Origin: MED-G105 sp050331095
GTDB lineage: Bacteria > Pseudomonadota > Alphaproteobacteria > Caulobacterales > Parvularculaceae
DNA: 46,086 bases
NCBI GenBank assembly: GCA_050331095.1
Contig: JBHJHE010000036.1
Coordinates: forward strand, 1 to 46,086
Reading direction: 5' to 3'
Shown: positions 16,323-24,276 of the stretch, piece by piece
Layout of the letters: each line of letters begins with the position of its first letter
Numbering within the stretch: position 1 is the first letter of the stretch
Program-made: the position numbers and the translations under genes
Notes under the pieces: model-generated
The model's database searches: none
What the model was told of the DNA's origin: nothing
What the model saw: the letters and a program-made list of their open reading frames with translations, nothing else

Positions 16323-17488
16323 AGGACCGCACCAAGCTCATCGCCGCCGGCCGCCCTCACCAAAGGCCGAGCCACCCGGTCAACTGCCCGGTGGAGCGCG
16401 CCTCGACCATTCTGTTTCCGAACTATGACGACTTTGTCGAGGGGCGGCGCGCGATCTCCTACGGCCGCCTCGGCACCTCGACCCACCGCGCGCTGGAGGA
16501 AGCGGTCAACGCCCTCGAGGGCGGTTACGAGACCCGTCTCGCGCCCTCGGGTTTGCAGGCGTGCGTCGCGGCGATCCTCGCTTTCGTCGGGGCCGGCGAC
16601 GAAGTGCTGATGACCGACGCCGCCTATGATCCGACCCGGAAGTTCGCCGACCGGTTCCTGCGCCGGTTCGGCGTCAAGACGACCTACTACGATCCGACGA
16701 TCGGCGCGGGCGTCGCCGAGCTCATGACGCCGAATACGAAAGTCGTCTTCGCCGAATCGCCGGGCTCCTTGACCTTTGAGGTTCAGGATCTGCCGGCGAT
16801 CGCCGAGGCCGCCCGCGCCGGCGGCGCGCGCCTCGTCGTCGACAACACCTGGTCGGCGGGTTTCCACTTGAAGCCGATCGCCCTCGGCGCCGACGTCAGC
16901 GTTCAGGCCGGCACGAAGTATCTGTGCGGCCACGCCGACAGCCTGATCGGCTCGATCACGTCCGCCGACGAAGCGACCGCGTCGAAAGTCTTCATGGCGC
17001 TCCTGCAGCTCGGCGCGAACGTCTCCGCCGACGACGCCTATCTCACCTTGCGGGGCATGCGCACCCTGGCGGCGCGTCTGGCGCAACATGAAGAGACGGG
17101 CCTCAAGCTCGCGAAATGGCTCGTCAAACGCCCTGAAGTTGAGCGTGTGCTTCATCCTGCGCTGAAAAGTTGTCCGGGCCACGCGCTGTGGCGGCGCGAC
17201 TTCTCTGGCGCGACGGGCCTTTTCGGCGCGGTGCTCGCGCCGACGCCGAAGCCGGCGTTGAGGGCCTTCTTCAACGCCTTCAAGCTCTTCGGCATGGGAT
17301 TTTCATGGGGCGGGTTCGAGAGCTTGTGCATCGAAGTCGACCCGGCGAGAAACCGCAGCGCGCGCGCCTGGGACGCGGCGGGGCCGCCGATCCGGTTGCA
17401 TGCGGGGCTCGAAGACGCGGACGATCTGATCGTCGATCTTCAGCGCGCCTTCGGGGAGCTGAAGCGAACGAAAGAGGCGGGGGAATGA
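16319..17488 (+). CDS. metC: Cystathionine beta-lyase
   Basis: A 389-residue PLP enzyme of the Cys/Met metabolism family, cleaving cystathionine to homocysteine, pyruvate and ammonia in the cytoplasm. Visible family features: YGRLGTSTHRALEEAVNALEGG (shown here in part: THRALEEAVNALEGG), the PLP-stacking region LAPSGLQA, VVDNTWSAG with D175, and the Schiff-base lysine K200 in VQAGTKYLCGHAD. The start is a GTG inside a GTGA overlap with the GNAT stop, and its own stop overlaps the next start through ATGA. The domain pattern separates it from cystathionine gamma-synthase only weakly; the MetC call follows the closest alphaproteobacterial type. Confidence 0.9.
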   Translation: MKDRTKLIAAGRPHQRPSHPVNCPVERASTILFPNYDDFVEGRRAISYGRLGTSTHRALEEAVNALEGGYETRLAPSGLQACVAAILAFVGAGDEVLMTDAAYDPTRKFADRFLRRFGVKTTYYDPTIGAGVAELMTPNTKVVFAESPGSLTFEVQDLPAIAEAARAGGARLVVDNTWSAGFHLKPIALGADVSVQAGTKYLCGHADSLIGSITSADEATASKVFMALLQLGANVSADDAYLTLRGMRTLAARLAQHEETGLKLAKWLVKRPEVERVLHPALKSCPGHALWRRDFSGATGLFGAVLAPTPKPALRAFFNAFKLFGMGFSWGGFESLCIEVDPARNRSARAWDAAGPPIRLHAGLEDADDLIVDLQRAFGELKRTKEAGE

Positions 17489-17802
17489 TGCGATCAGTTT
17501 GGACGAGCGTCGCGACGCTTGCGCTCATTGGGCTGTCGGCCTGCGCTTCTAGCGGCGGCATGAAGCTGACGACGATCGACAGCGCGCCCCAGGGCGCGCG
17601 CGTCGTCGTCGAGAACTTCGGCGAATGCGAGACGCCCTGCGTCGTTCAGCATGACGCCCCGCGCCGCGTCACCGTCGCCAAGGCCGGCTTCGTGCGCCAG
17701 GACATCGTGATCACGCCGGGCCAGAAGCGGGTGACGTTGGCGTTGGAGCTCGCCGCGCCGTCGGGCGACGTCGAGGCGTCCGACTTGCCGACGCTGCCGT
17801 AG
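17485..17802 (+). CDS. Small PEGA-domain lipoprotein
   Basis: A 105-residue predicted lipoprotein. The signal peptide ends in the lipobox LSAC, cysteine near residue 20. The mature part resembles a single PEGA domain: STDSAP-like entry (TIDSAPQGARVVVE), then ETPCVVQHDAPRRVTV, then FVRQDIVITPGQKRVTLALEL. PEGA domains are surface-exposed beta modules. Translation starts at ATG 17485 in the ATGA overlap with metC; a second ATG follows immediately. Being the last gene of the sulfur operon it may be carried along rather than functionally linked. Confidence 0.82.
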   Translation: MMRSVWTSVATLALIGLSACASSGGMKLTTIDSAPQGARVVVENFGECETPCVVQHDAPRRVTVAKAGFVRQDIVITPGQKRVTLALELAAPSGDVEASDLPTLP

Positions 17803-17834
17803 GCCGATCCGACCTAAGCGGCGGCCGGCCGCGC

Positions 17835-17911
17835 TGGCGGCCCCGGCAGGACTCGAACCTGCAACCATTCGCTTAGAAGGCGAGTGCTCTATCCGGTTGA
17901 GCTACGGGGCC
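17835..17911 (-). tRNA. tRNA-Arg(UCU)
   Basis: A complete 77-base cloverleaf on the minus strand. The acceptor pairs GGCCCCG with CGGGGCC; the anticodon loop is CTTCTAA between CTCGC/GCGAA-type stems, so the anticodon is UCU, reading AGA. The T arm contains GGTTCGAGTCC. CCA is encoded at 17835-17837. Confidence 0.96.
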
Positions 17912-17937
17912 GACGCCACGCCGCGGGCGAGGAACCG

Positions 17938-18246
17938 TCAGTGCGTCCACGGTTTGCGGCGCCGGAAGGAGAAATTGTCCGCGTACGCCTTCATCTGCGG
18001 GCGACGCTCCCGCGGCGCGACGATCTGATAGGGAATGTTGCGGCTTTTGGCGTAGGCGACCGCCGCCTCTTCGCTGTCGAACGAAAGGCGCAGCTGACCA
18101 GCGGCGGTGTCGTCGCTGCTCGTCCAGCCCATCAGGGGGTCGATCCGCCGGGCGCTCTCCGCCTCGAACTCCAGCATCCACCGGTCGGTCTTCGCCCGGC
18201 CCGACTGCATCGCCGTCTTCGAAGGTCGATAGATTCGCGCCAGCAT
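17938..18246 (-). CDS. NDUFS4-like accessory subunit of respiratory complex I
   Basis: A 102-residue protein of the ETC complex I conserved-region family (NDUFS4-like, the 18-kDa accessory subunit of alphaproteobacterial and mitochondrial NADH:ubiquinone oxidoreductase). Typical features: ARIYRPSKTAMQSGRAKT at the start, WMLEFE, DPLMGWTSSDDT, LSFDSEEAAVAYA and the C-terminal DNFSFRRRKPWTH. It probably sits peripherally at the junction of the membrane and peripheral arms. The start MLARIYRP gives the family length; an ATG six codons upstream is also possible. It is sandwiched between two tRNA genes on the same strand and so may share their transcript. Its presence supports an alphaproteobacterial origin. 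Confidence 0.93.
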   Translation of the reverse strand: MLARIYRPSKTAMQSGRAKTDRWMLEFEAESARRIDPLMGWTSSDDTAAGQLRLSFDSEEAAVAYAKSRNIPYQIVAPRERRPQMKAYADNFSFRRRKPWTH

Positions 18247-18298
18247 CGCTCGTCGTCCCGTCATCGCCTCGTTCGCCGGCGTCGCCGCCGGGCGTGAA

Positions 18299-18375
<77 letters not shown>

Positions 18376-18476
18376 TCGTTCGTCGGCGGCCCGCCGGCCA
18401 GCCCACTGAGCACCTTGTCGGTAATGTCGTAAGGGAAGTCCAGACGCTCGTCCGGCCGTTCGACAGCGCGTAGGCG

Positions 18477-19046
18477 TCAGTTTTCGGGGTCGGGGCGGAT
18501 GTCGATCGCTGCAAGCCCCTTGGCGCCGCCGCCGAACGAGACTTGCACCCGTTGACCCTGAACCAGCTCCCCCATCCCGCAGCGGCGGAGGGTCTCCATA
18601 TGGATGAAAATGTCCTCCGTGCCCTCGCCGCGCGTGACGAACCCGAAGCCCTTGGCGCGGTTGAACCACTTGACCGTGGCGCGGGTGAAATCGCCGGCGG
18701 GCGTTTCGCTCACCGCCGTCGCCGGCGCGGTCGGCATGAGTTGCGCCGCCGTGCTTTCGTCGAGATCAAGGATGCGCAAGGCCTGCAGGCCCTTGGCGCG
18801 GCGGACGACCTCGCACTCGACGGTCGCGCCTTCACGGGCGGTCGAGCGACCGATTTGCCGAAGGCAAGATGAGTGGATCAGCACGTCGCCGCTGGGCTCG
18901 CCCGCAATCGGCGGACCTTCCGGGATAACGAAGCCGTACCCTTTCGTGGGGTCGAACCATTTGACGACGCCTTTGACGGTGAACGTGTCGTCGTCGCCGA
19001 GATTAGCTGCGTTGGCGCCGAGATCTCTCTCGGAAGACTCCGCCAT
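18477..19046 (-). CDS. Double cold-shock-domain protein
   Basis: A 189-residue cytoplasmic nucleic-acid-binding protein with two cold-shock domains, a layout common in Alphaproteobacteria. Domain 1 (about 20-90) begins GVVKWFDPTKGYGFV (RNP1) and has DVLIHSS (RNP2). Domain 2 (about 120-185) has ATVKWFNRAKGFGFV and DIFIHME. The linker is alanine/proline-rich. It likely acts as an RNA chaperone or single-strand DNA binder under cold or stationary stress. The ATG at 19046 was chosen; a TTG six codons upstream is possible, but the G-rich stretch between the two can serve as the ribosome binding site of the ATG. Confidence 0.94.
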   Translation of the reverse strand: MAESSERDLGANAANLGDDDTFTVKGVVKWFDPTKGYGFVIPEGPPIAGEPSGDVLIHSSCLRQIGRSTAREGATVECEVVRRAKGLQALRILDLDESTAAQLMPTAPATAVSETPAGDFTRATVKWFNRAKGFGFVTRGEGTEDIFIHMETLRRCGMGELVQGQRVQVSFGGGAKGLAAIDIRPDPEN

Positions 19047-19276
19047 AGTCGCGACACCCCCCAACCAGTTTCAGGCGCCTTAGCGGTCGTGGTTCGACCG
19101 TCTCTCGCCCCGACGTGCGTCCGTCGATGTCGATCTCGGACGAGTGCGCCAATCTTCACGTCGGAGCCGCGATGGTGCACCAATTTTGCGGACCCGTCTT
19201 CAACTTTTCGCCATAAAGTGGCGAAATCGCCGGATCGGGCGAGCCGTCTCGAGGCGCGGACGGCGCATACCGGGCG

Positions 19277-19732
19277 TCAGACCGAGTCTTGCGCCCGGTA
19301 GTCGGCGAGGAACTTCGAGATCAGCAGCAAAAAAACGTCGAAATCCGACTCGACGTTGCGAATGGACACCCCGCCGGAGGAGTTGCGGTCCATCTGCAGC
19401 GTGACGTCGCCGTCGCGGTCGAGATAGGCCCGACCGAATTTCACTTCGCTGTTGAAGCGGCTCAAAAACGCCTCGCCGCCGTCGCCGAGGGCCACGTCGG
19501 AGAGGTAGGCGATGTAAGAGACGTCCGCGTCGGCCCCGTCGAGGCCCACGAAAACGACATGCTCGCCGGCGGTGACGGCCACCATGGCGGGCTGAACGTC
19601 CTGAACGGCGTAGCCTTTGCCCTGCAGCGCCTCGACGATGTCGGACTTTTTGATTTCGGCGGCGTGGGACGCTCCCGCGCCGGCGAGAACCGCGGCGATC
19701 GTCACGCCGATGAACGCGAAAGCCGATTTCAT
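19277..19732 (-). CDS. Secreted YbjN-domain protein
   Basis: A 151-residue protein with a cleavable signal peptide (about 1-24, ending ASHAA). The mature region fits the YbjN family, whose fold is like type III secretion chaperones: an N-terminal helix (IVEALQGKGY), then NSEVKFGRAYLDRDGDVTLQMD and NVESDFDVFLLLISKFLADY. YbjN proteins in this group are usually small, their function poorly known. A good ribosome binding site (GGAGG) lies about 8 bases before the ATG. It is separated by 82 bases from the Lon-like gene upstream on the same strand, with a promoter-like sequence in between, so it is probably a separate unit. Confidence 0.82.
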   Translation of the reverse strand: MKSAFAFIGVTIAAVLAGAGASHAAEIKKSDIVEALQGKGYAVQDVQPAMVAVTAGEHVVFVGLDGADADVSYIAYLSDVALGDGGEAFLSRFNSEVKFGRAYLDRDGDVTLQMDRNSSGGVSIRNVESDFDVFLLLISKFLADYRAQDSV

Positions 19733-19759
19733 GCGAACCCCTCCGCCAAAAACACATCG

Positions 19760-19790
19760 TTAATAGACAAGAAAGCCGAGGCTTAATCAA
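19760..19790 (-). promoter_or_regulatory. Possible sigma-70-type promoter of the YbjN gene
   Basis: On the minus strand TTGATT (19785-19790) and TATTAA (19760-19765) stand 19 bases apart, about 28 bases before the YbjN start codon. The boxes fit but the spacing is one to two bases longer than ideal, so the call is tentative. Confidence 0.3.
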
Positions 19791-19814
19791 TAACGCGACG
19801 TCCGGCGCCGCAGG

Positions 19815-20990
19815 CTAGTCGGCCGTCGCTGGCGCGATTTCCACCGCTGGCGCGACGATTTCGAAGCGCTGTTGCGCGCCGTCCGCGGTTCGGACGACGA
19901 GTTGCGCGCCCTCCCCCCGCCGCAGCGCCCGCGACCAGCCGCGCTCAACGCGCTCGCCCGGCGCGATCGACGCGCGCGCGTTTCGCCCGCGGCCGCGCGT
20001 CAGCAGACGGCCCGAGGGCGTCGCTTCGAGGCGCGCGTCCACGGTCTCGGCCCCCTCGTTGGCCGCCTCGACGCGCCCGCCGCCGCAGATCGTCGCGAAC
20101 GTCGGCGCCGGGCCTGTCGCGGGGGCGACGGCGAGAACGCTCGTTTCGCCGTGCTCGAAACAATTGAGAGACGGATCGCTCAGCGCCCGAAGCGTCGCGG
20201 TCGCCGCAATCCGAAGCGACGTCTCGGTCGTCGCCGTTTCGGGCTCGTCGGCGGTCGGGTCGGTTCGACCGCCGAGAGCGGCGGCGGCGAAGGCGATCAG
20301 CGCGACGACGGCCGCGAGGCCCGCCGCTTTGCGACCATCGAGGGCGCGGCGCGTCGTCTGTCCGTCGGCGCCGCCGCTCCAGTCGCGCCAAAAGGTTTCG
20401 AGGCCGATCTCGTCGTAGGCGTTCACGCGGGCGCGGTCGTTCAGCCCGTAGATCGTCTTGCGCAGGTCGCGGCCGTCATTGGCTGCGGGCAGCGCGATCG
20501 TGAGTTCAGCGCCGCGCGCGCGGCAGTCGGCGAAGAGGCCGCGGGCGGCTTCAAGCTTCGCCGGGACGGCGTCGACGGCGTTGACGCCGATCATCCGCTC
20601 CCCGCCGCCGGCGCTGTCAAGCCGGTGAGTCACCCGGCCGCTCGCCCAGACGACGCGCGCCGCCGGTTCGTCGCCGAGGGCGAGCCGGCCGGATGCATGG
20701 AGCGCGTGGGCGATCAGCATGCCGAGGCCCCAACTGTCGCCATGGGTGACGGGTTCGGACAAATCGGCGCGATAGGTCTCGCATCCCGTCATACGGGCGA
20801 CGAAACCGGTCTTGCGGCTGACGAAGTCGTGGTAGGCTTTCCACACGGGCAAGGGTTCGGAAGCGCCGGCCCAGCACATCACCGAGGTGATGTCCGGGTC
20901 CTCCGCGCTGAGGCCCACGACCCGCGCCGGCCCGTTCGTCGTCGCGACGTATACGGCGGTTTTTTCCGCTTCGTTCGGCGTCGCCCCCAT
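19815..20990 (-). CDS. Membrane-anchored protein with a Lon-like (S16) Ser-Lys protease domain, no ATPase
   Basis: A 391-residue protein, last of the ten-gene minus-strand block. Residues about 10-170 run parallel to the proteolytic domain of Lon: GDSWGLGMLIAHAL (S86) corresponds to the GPSAG nucleophile helix, VPAKLEAARG (K145) to the EKLLAA lysine helix, and LTIALPAAND to the terminal strand VIIPKEN. The Ser-Lys distance (59 residues) is longer than in Lon (43), mostly from a longer loop. A single transmembrane helix follows (about 221-241), then a 150-residue extracytoplasmic part with two cysteines and a likely beta-sandwich ending in TADGAQQRFEIVAP. There is no AAA+ motif, so it would need a partner ATPase or act without one. 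The relation to S16 is my visual alignment. It starts 127 bases after the previous gene, behind an intergenic repeat. Confidence 0.65.
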   Translation of the reverse strand: MGATPNEAEKTAVYVATTNGPARVVGLSAEDPDITSVMCWAGASEPLPVWKAYHDFVSRKTGFVARMTGCETYRADLSEPVTHGDSWGLGMLIAHALHASGRLALGDEPAARVVWASGRVTHRLDSAGGGERMIGVNAVDAVPAKLEAARGLFADCRARGAELTIALPAANDGRDLRKTIYGLNDRARVNAYDEIGLETFWRDWSGGADGQTTRRALDGRKAAGLAAVVALIAFAAAALGGRTDPTADEPETATTETSLRIAATATLRALSDPSLNCFEHGETSVLAVAPATGPAPTFATICGGGRVEAANEGAETVDARLEATPSGRLLTRGRGRNARASIAPGERVERGWSRALRRGEGAQLVVRTADGAQQRFEIVAPAVEIAPATAD

Positions 20991-21018
20991 GCGTTCCCTT
21001 CGGCGTGCGGCGTCTGGA

Positions 21019-21117
21019 GCCTTTTGCGGCGAAAGTGGATCACCGGTTTTGCGGCTCGCAACAAGCTCCGCTGAAAATCTGGAGCCGTTTGCTGAAACGC
21101 ATTCGATGCAAACGGTT
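21019..21117 (-). repeat. Mosaic intergenic repeat with an 8-bp inverted repeat (RIME-like)
   Basis: The gap before the Lon-like gene contains GCGAAAGTGGATCACCGGTT and, further on, a perfect inverted repeat CCGTTTGC (21085-21092) / GCAAACGG (21108-21115) with a 15-base spacer. This combination resembles the widespread intergenic mosaic elements of Rhizobiales and relatives, which often sit directly after a stop codon, as here. As RNA on the minus strand it would form a hairpin right after the upstream gene, but no clean T-tract follows, so it is not a standard terminator. I see only one full copy in this window. Confidence 0.45.
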
Positions 21118-21663
21118 CTAGACGAGCTTCAGCTCGACAGCCGGGTCCGTGAGCGCCGCATAGAGCGCTCCGCCCCGATTGATGATCAGGTGCGCGGTTC
21201 CATCGATCGGCGCAAGGGCGACGTCAAGAACGCCGTCGGCCGTGAAAGCGAAGAGCCGCGTCGGGCTCGCGCCGCGCAACTCGATCACCACGTGCGCCTC
21301 GTTGGGTTTCGCCGCGGACGGGCGGACGCGCAACGAGAAGCCGTTCGCGGGATCGGACCGTTCGAGGATCGCGCCGCTCGACGCGGCCGCCGCCGGCGGC
21401 GCGGCGTAGGCGCCCCGCTCGGCGAGGATCGCGGCGACGGACCGCGCGAGCGCGGCGTCCCGGGCGAGGCGACGGCGAAGCGCCTCCCCTTCGCGGACAT
21501 CCTCCCCGCGCGCGAAGGCAACGAGCGCGCGAACCGGCGCAGCGTGGTCGTTGGCGCTCGGCGCCGTCGCCGCGAGCCAGGCGCGCGCCGCGTCGCGCCC
21601 GGCCGCCGCCTCGATGACGGCGTCGCTCGCGCGTTGCGACAAATCTTGAAGTCGGCCGGCCAT
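21118..21663 (-). CDS. Unknown cytoplasmic protein with C-terminal beta-rich domain
   Basis: A 181-residue protein of no family I can name. No signal peptide or membrane helix is visible. Residues 1-95 are alanine/arginine-rich and helical; residues 100-181 look like a beta-sandwich (FSLRVRPSAAKPNEAHVVIEL, then LIINRGGALYAALTD). The start MAGRLQDLSQ lies 9 bases after the stop of the 533-residue protein, so the two are almost certainly made together. Its place between that protein and the Lon-like gene suggests an adaptor role, but this is only context. The TAG stop touches the intergenic repeat. Confidence 0.65.
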   Translation of the reverse strand: MAGRLQDLSQRASDAVIEAAAGRDAARAWLAATAPSANDHAAPVRALVAFARGEDVREGEALRRRLARDAALARSVAAILAERGAYAAPPAAAASSGAILERSDPANGFSLRVRPSAAKPNEAHVVIELRGASPTRLFAFTADGVLDVALAPIDGTAHLIINRGGALYAALTDPAVELKLV

Positions 21664-21672
21664 TCTCGCCCC

Positions 21673-23274
21673 CTATCCGCCCGCGTAGGCGTTTTGAAAC
21701 CGCAACCGAAAGGCCTGCGCGTCGGTCTCGAACGATCGCGCGCGCGCAGCGCGTTCGACTTGCGCGAGCCGGCGGCGCAGGGCCGGCGTTTCGCCGCTGA
21801 ACGCCTCCGCGATGCGCAAGGCGGCGTCGACCGTCTCGTCCGCCGTCAGACGGTCGGCCTCGAACCCCTGGCGGCTGCGCGAGAGTTTCTTGAACGCCTT
21901 CTCCGCCGTCGGCGCCAGGCGGCCGATGAGCGCCGGCGTCTCCCCGCGGCGAACGGCGTTCTCCGCGGCGACAAGCGCTTCCTCCGCATCCGTTTCGTCT
22001 TGAGCGTCAATGAGGTCCGCGTCCGCGAGGCTCAACAAATGGCTGACGGCCTCGACGCGGCGATTGGCCAGCAGAATCCAGCCGACGCCCCACAAGGCGC
22101 GCTCCAGATCGTCAAGGGCCTTTTCGGCGCGCCGCGCAACGTCATGATAGCTTGCCGGGGCGCGGTCCTCGATAAGCGCGGCGCGCTCGCCAGCCGTCGC
22201 GCCGCGGCCGATTGCGGCGGAGAGGCGCGCCTGACCCGGTCCGAAAACGTTCGCCCGAAGCCGCGTCGCGTCAAGGGCGCGGGCGGCGTCGGCGTAGCCG
22301 AGCAGCGCGCTCAGCGTCTTCGCCTGGGCCTTCGTCAGGCATTTAAGCTGCGTCGCCTCCATCGCCGCCATGAGCGCGCGGAGGCGCGGCTGCAGACCGT
22401 CGCCGGCAAGCATGGCGAGGCTCATCGAAGCGAAAGCGCCGTTCCCGTCGTTCTCGGGATCGTCCGACGGCGCCGCATCGAAGGCGGAAAGCTCGCCCGC
22501 CCCGGCCTCGGCGAGCGCCGCAGCCCCCTCCGCCCACGTCTCGAGCAGGGTCTCGCTCGCGGCTGCGCACGAAACGAACCGTCTGAGGCCGATCGACCCG
22601 TCGTCGGTTTCGAGCGCATCGCCCCAGACGTCGAAGACCGCGTCGTCGTCGACCGCCTCGCGCGGAAAGCCTGCGCCGCAACGTGCTTCCATGCGTTCGA
22701 TCAGGAAAAGGAATTTTCGCATGGCGTGGCCCGTCGGCATGTCGGCCGCGATGAGGCCGTTGAGACGCGCGGCGAGCCCCGTCGCCGCAGCGCCTACGCC
22801 GCGGACGGTCCGGCTGGCGACGGCCTCGTCACGGGTCGCGACGAGCGCGTCATAGCCGGCGAGATTGGCGATGAAGACCGAAAACATCATGAGAAACGGA
22901 GTTCTTCCGTATGCGATGCGATAGGCGCCTGTGGCGTCCTCGAGTTGGAGGCCCGTGGGCCCGACGGCGAAACCGTCGGCCGTCGCGGGGGCGCCTTGAA
23001 ACAAGGTCCGCAGACGGCGCGGCGGCGTCGCCGGAGCGCACAGGAGCGCGATGAGGTCGACGTCGGCCCGCGCTGCGGCGACCCAGAGGAAGACGCAGGC
23101 GCGCACGACGAAGTCGCGTTTTCCCGTGGCGGCCGCGGCCGTAACGCGCACGGTCCATTCGTGGGCCGCGTCGCGGCCGACATCCGCGTCAAGCTGCTCT
23201 TCGAGCGCGGCGAGCGCGTCGCGAAAACGTCCCGAGATCGTCGCCTTAAGGATGCTTTCGCGCGCGCCCGCCAT
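21673..23274 (-). CDS. Unknown 533-residue all-helical cytoplasmic protein
   Basis: I recognise no domain. The protein is alanine-rich and predicted to be almost entirely helical, with spaced amphipathic helices that may form TPR-like or ARM-like repeats, especially about 380-520. A hydrophobic stretch around 130-145 (TPFLMMFSVFIANLAGY) could touch a membrane but is interrupted by polar residues. No signal peptide. Four cysteines are scattered. Codon use is the same as in neighbouring genes, so recent transfer is not indicated. It follows the lytic transglycosylase by 18 bases and precedes the 181-residue protein by 9, forming a tight three-gene unit. Confidence 0.7.
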   Translation of the reverse strand: MAGARESILKATISGRFRDALAALEEQLDADVGRDAAHEWTVRVTAAAATGKRDFVVRACVFLWVAAARADVDLIALLCAPATPPRRLRTLFQGAPATADGFAVGPTGLQLEDATGAYRIAYGRTPFLMMFSVFIANLAGYDALVATRDEAVASRTVRGVGAAATGLAARLNGLIAADMPTGHAMRKFLFLIERMEARCGAGFPREAVDDDAVFDVWGDALETDDGSIGLRRFVSCAAASETLLETWAEGAAALAEAGAGELSAFDAAPSDDPENDGNGAFASMSLAMLAGDGLQPRLRALMAAMEATQLKCLTKAQAKTLSALLGYADAARALDATRLRANVFGPGQARLSAAIGRGATAGERAALIEDRAPASYHDVARRAEKALDDLERALWGVGWILLANRRVEAVSHLLSLADADLIDAQDETDAEEALVAAENAVRRGETPALIGRLAPTAEKAFKKLSRSRQGFEADRLTADETVDAALRIAEAFSGETPALRRRLAQVERAARARSFETDAQAFRLRFQNAYAGG

Positions 23275-23292
23275 CGCCCCTCCCGATAACCG

Positions 23293-24177
23293 CTAGCGGT
23301 ACTGGTAAGCCGGCTCGCCGCGATAGGGCTCGATCGGCGCGGCGACGTCGGCTTCGTAGGCGTGGAGCGCGGCGCGGAACCGCTGGCGGGCTTCGATCGT
23401 GCGCGCGATGAAGGCGCCCGCCGGCGTCGCGTCGTCGACGGTCGCGTAGGCGACCGCCGTTGGCCGGGCCGGTTCGCTCGGCTGCGGTTCGTTGGCCTCG
23501 TCCGAGGACGCATCGTAGGCGTAGCGCACGGGCGCCTCGTCGAACGCCATGGCGATCAGCCTTTGCGCGCCGTCGTCGACATTGTAGCGCGACCACCAGG
23601 ATTGCACCTTGGCGACGTAGCCGAACGTGTTCGGCTCCACCTTCGCGGTCGTCGGCGCGCCCGGCAGAGTGCCGCCGTAATAGTGCGACAGCGCCGCGTC
23701 CCAGCGCCGTCCGTATCGCTCGTATAGGTCGCCGAGAAAGGCGACGCCGAGGCGGACGTTCGTCTCCGGATCCCAAAGCGCGTCGGCGGCGACGGCGAAC
23801 TCGCCCCAGGCGGTCGCCGGCATGATCTGCATCACGCCCCGCGCGCCGGCGCTGCTCTGCGCATCCGGATCGAAATTCGACTCAACGCGCGCGACCGCGA
23901 GGGCGAGGCTCGCCGGCACCCGGCCGTCTTCGAGCGCGACCCGGGCGACGAGGCGCTTCACCGCGTCTTTCGTCAGGGCCCGCGCATCGTCTACGGACGC
24001 TTCGCGCGGTTCTTCAGTGGGCGATGGGTCAAGCGAACGGTCGGGGCGCGGCGCAGGCTCAGCGCCGAGGAGCGCCGCATCGAGATCGGCGTCGGTCGGC
24101 TTGCCTATCGCCGGCGCGGCAAGCGCGAGAGCGGCGAGGCCGACGGCGGCGGCTTTCAGTCGAATGCGATCCATCAT
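23293..24177 (-). CDS. Secreted lytic transglycosylase (SLT domain)
   Basis: A 294-residue periplasmic enzyme that cleaves the peptidoglycan glycan strand. It has a signal peptide (about 1-21, ending APAIG). The SLT domain (about 75-185) shows the catalytic glutamate in LAVARVESNFDPDA, then SSAGARGVMQIMPATA, NVRLGVAFLGDLYERYG and LSHYYGG, all standard. The C-terminal 100 residues are extra and not recognised. The start ATG at 24177 is directly preceded by GGGAG; another 90 bases upstream in frame are less likely. Dedicated transglycosylases are often part of envelope-spanning machines (for example VirB1 in type IV secretion), which fits its place inside this cluster. Confidence 0.92.
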   Translation of the reverse strand: MMDRIRLKAAAVGLAALALAAPAIGKPTDADLDAALLGAEPAPRPDRSLDPSPTEEPREASVDDARALTKDAVKRLVARVALEDGRVPASLALAVARVESNFDPDAQSSAGARGVMQIMPATAWGEFAVAADALWDPETNVRLGVAFLGDLYERYGRRWDAALSHYYGGTLPGAPTTAKVEPNTFGYVAKVQSWWSRYNVDDGAQRLIAMAFDEAPVRYAYDASSDEANEPQPSEPARPTAVAYATVDDATPAGAFIARTIEARQRFRAALHAYEADVAAPIEPYRGEPAYQYR

Positions 24178-24276
24178 CGTCTCCCTTGGAGTGAACGGTT
24201 TCGCTTTCGGGAATGATCGGGATCGCGAGGTTTTTCGCACGGCCGGCGGCGGCCGGCGAGCGAACAATTGCGTTTT

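Noticed and set aside
20887..23289. An 800-codon plus-strand frame opposite the 533- and 181-residue unknown genes.
   Set aside because: I considered it because neither strand has a known family. The minus-strand frames have tight spacing, sensible starts and balanced amino-acid composition, whereas the plus frame is Arg/Gly/Asp-rich and crosses three genes and the intergenic repeat.
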